This document shows positions 45,201 through 45,978 of a stretch of DNA of 45,978 nt, piece after piece. Position 1 is the first letter of the stretch, and each line of letters begins with the position of its first letter. The notes under the pieces are model-generated. The model saw only the letters and a program-made list of their open reading frames with translations. It did no database searches and had not been told where the DNA came from. Source of the DNA: Candidatus Omnitrophota bacterium (GTDB lineage: Bacteria > Hinthialibacterota > Hinthialibacteria > Hinthialibacterales > Hinthialibacteraceae); contig JAFGTC010000197.1 of the NCBI GenBank assembly GCA_016934335.1, positions 1 to 45,978 on the forward strand, read 5' to 3'. A program made the position numbers and the translations under genes.

Positions 45201-45978
45201 CGAATATCTGTTCGGAATCGCGGGAACCTGCGTAACGGCGCTGGCGGCTCTGGCGATTTTCACATTGGCCTATACGCTTTCGCGAAAAACCTGGGTCGCC
45301 CTGTTCGCCGTGTATCTCAGCACATTCGCAGGGCATTTTCTGAGTTATTGCAACTTCGCCCGATTCGAACTTCTGCGCAGCCATCGATTGAGCGACGGGG
45401 AGTCTATGGGATTGCGCGAGATTGTATCGGCGCTTTATCCCATCGCGCAGCAGATGGGGCGGGCGATTCTGTATTACACGGGATTCGCTTCTCCGGAGAC
45501 GGTCGCGCAATTTCGGGAACTTAATTACAATACGCTGTTTTGGGATTCGTCGCGGGTGATTCCGAATACGGTGGCCAACGAATTTCCATCCTGGACGCAT
45601 TTGTTTTTGGATTTTCACGCGCACATGCTGGTGATTCCCTTCACCTTCGCGTTCATGGTTCTGTTGTATAACTATTTTGTGCAGCCCAGGCAGACCCTCC
45701 GAACGGGCGGAATGCTGGGGACGACGTTTCTGCTGGGCCTGCTGCTGGGGACGACCATCTGCACGAATACATGGGATCTTCCCGCGCTGGGAATCGCGTT
45801 GCTGCTGATTACGGCTGTGAAGTTTTACCGGGAGGCGGAATGGTTCAACAAGCCCGCGATTCGGCCGGAAGCGACGACGCCCGACAGCCTGCACCGATTT
45901 TTGCAGTTCCCCGCAGCGCCTTTGTTGTTGATTTTCGGATTCAGCGTTCTGTTGTTCGCTCCCTTTCACGCGCAATTC
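42247..45978 (+). CDS. GT39-like / DUF2298 (YYY) fusion membrane protein, partial at window edge
   Basis: An open frame runs from ATG 42247 through the window end without a stop (1244 codons). The first ~600 residues are a GT-C glycosyltransferase-like part: an N-terminal helix, HPDEWHYEG with acidic residues in the first large loop, FRYKSSMPILIVGRAATAYA, HVQTSHFATTDVILGF and CVHSKFPRYMDAVLP. A soluble segment with KVTMQSWDNGFGIH and DYVVLQSKRGYG follows. From about residue 790 begins a DUF2298-type part: AFPPMDPWISGHPINYYYYG and FPSWTHLFLDFHAHM. DUF2298 (Chlor_Arch_YYY) is an uncharacterised membrane domain, often found with glycosyltransferases. Weak ribosome-binding site. Confidence 0.85.
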   Translation, partial: MNSAAKRILSALTLLTLFALALMLRFYGLDWGYNLKSESENPKLQNMAMSQHPDEWHYEGCANDLKVQGLSEEERQLPWRDQLQLLYERNLQVVEGQSSPGNPGLKIRNYNYGTFPLHLYVLYDAYLKQHYHDEYGWRFLAFPDWLSLTLLAFALFLGVRLFFGLSRDLREIDRRRVPWHQDEMRLMCLLPCLIIPVTGLVLAAHLPNWIVDLFRYKSSMPILIVGRAATAYAGALTVLLAYLIGRDAYNRAAGLIAAAMLATAMLHVQTSHFATTDVILGFLTTGAVYCFLKISRKPRLLWYALGAICTGFAVGAKWSGVTLPGILFVAHAIATLGDQRNGKTGRWIHAGWLIAAGLILAHFLTATRSVAPPVNETLASFRDFYWTYVWWIAGLGGLAFLASIYLLILRKRWHGGKVGWLRPAIRIYRPWVWLTLAVAIGLAAFMAAQPMAYFDAKEFGRSISEQAALNATGERPVVYTQQYRHTPPVFYSLDNLFYPSLDWLTAFFVVGGCLYALGRLYQNKNSSSDLLLSAWVIPSFILFSCVHSKFPRYMDAVLPVMMVLGARWIVDLARIQPSVYAPSLPSFSEGWRRAARRLGRWGGALALVCGLIYGVSYVGVYNRPHTLVQTGKWLEENSEPDSKVTMQSWDNGFGIHIEHSDQIGIHDRGDQDLRNPRERVRYFAETLDRFDYVVLQSKRGYGTTLQNPDLFPITNQFLRALFAEQLGFRIAKVIDNPPRFLGWKFYVDEEDETARIYDHPKIVIFEKTQNFSQDQLSDLILNPPEWVSQITKEEILSLRDGHAVYGAPPGHPLLSWMAMVYLLGVVGFILLFPIAAFLPDRGYGVSKIIGLALFAWLSWILASTGAMPVSQMQGLFVLAVLLLAASFTLRAYGGEIRDFLLEKFLLVVGMEILFLVVWGIFLAVKIYHPAVIGGEKPMNMAFLNAIYRTEAFPPMDPWISGHPINYYYYGHAVFALAGRFAGVPPEYLFGIAGTCVTALAALAIFTLAYTLSRKTWVALFAVYLSTFAGHFLSYCNFARFELLRSHRLSDGESMGLREIVSALYPIAQQMGRAILYYTGFASPETVAQFRELNYNTLFWDSSRVIPNTVANEFPSWTHLFLDFHAHMLVIPFTFAFMVLLYNYFVQPRQTLRTGGMLGTTFLLGLLLGTTICTNTWDLPALGIALLLITAVKFYREAEWFNKPAIRPEATTPDSLHRFLQFPAAPLLLIFGFSVLLFAPFHAQF

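Overview
The window looks like a chromosomal contig from an uncultured diderm (Gram-negative-type) bacterium. BamA, a Skp/OmpH chaperone, LpxD, an LpxC-FabZ fusion and LpxA show an outer membrane with lipid A-type synthesis. McsA-McsB-ClpC (protein-arginine phosphorylation) beside that cluster, orphan type IV-pilin-like proteins beginning FTLIELLIVVAIIGILAAIA, Tat-exported proteins and a GreA with a giant N-terminal extension recall Omnitrophota, Hydrogenedentota, Sumerlaeota and PVC-related phyla. The phylum cannot be fixed from this sequence. No rRNA, tRNA, CRISPR array, transposase or phage gene was seen.

Positions 1-15450 are accessory and rather AT-rich. They hold four pseudopilin loci, three of them broken: a fragment at 328-666, an in-frame TGA in 810-1397, and a frameshift in 9045-9609. 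The fourth, 13823-14377, is intact. Between them lie secreted proteins: an SUMF1/FGE-like protein without the catalytic cysteines, a parallel beta-helix protein, an esterase with an N-terminal E-set domain, two unknown exported proteins and a small membrane protein. Two Tat substrates (an L-fucose-isomerase-like protein and a DUF362 protein) and a large putative glycoside hydrolase complete the region. This suggests extracytoplasmic carbohydrate processing.

Positions 15522-34788 are GC-richer core. They carry a GT-C membrane glycosyltransferase, ilvE, mcsA-mcsB-(53-codon ORF)-clpC and bamA, whose probable CTG start overlaps the clpC stop. Then come skp, lpxD, lpxC/fabZ and lpxA, followed convergently by the greA fusion. 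A pilin-like membrane protein without a prepilin site and a class I-beta DAHP synthase follow; the latter is preceded by a Leu-rich mini-ORF and a hairpin. The block joins proteostasis, outer-membrane protein assembly and lipid A synthesis.

Positions 34789-45978 hold an AT-rich, hairpin-bearing leader and an 1843-residue secreted repeat protein. That protein has about six ~216-residue repeats, two of which are recent 648-bp duplicates, then a TQGYWKTH-type domain and an Asn/Gly-rich tail. After it come a terminator, a five-copy 16-bp tandem repeat, endonuclease III, and the first 1244 codons of a GT39/DUF2298 fusion that runs off the window.

The observations most worth following up are the decaying pseudopilin set with a palindrome cluster at one break, the LpxD homologue lacking the usual active-site motifs, the mcsAB-clpC/bamA coupling, and the giant repeat protein.
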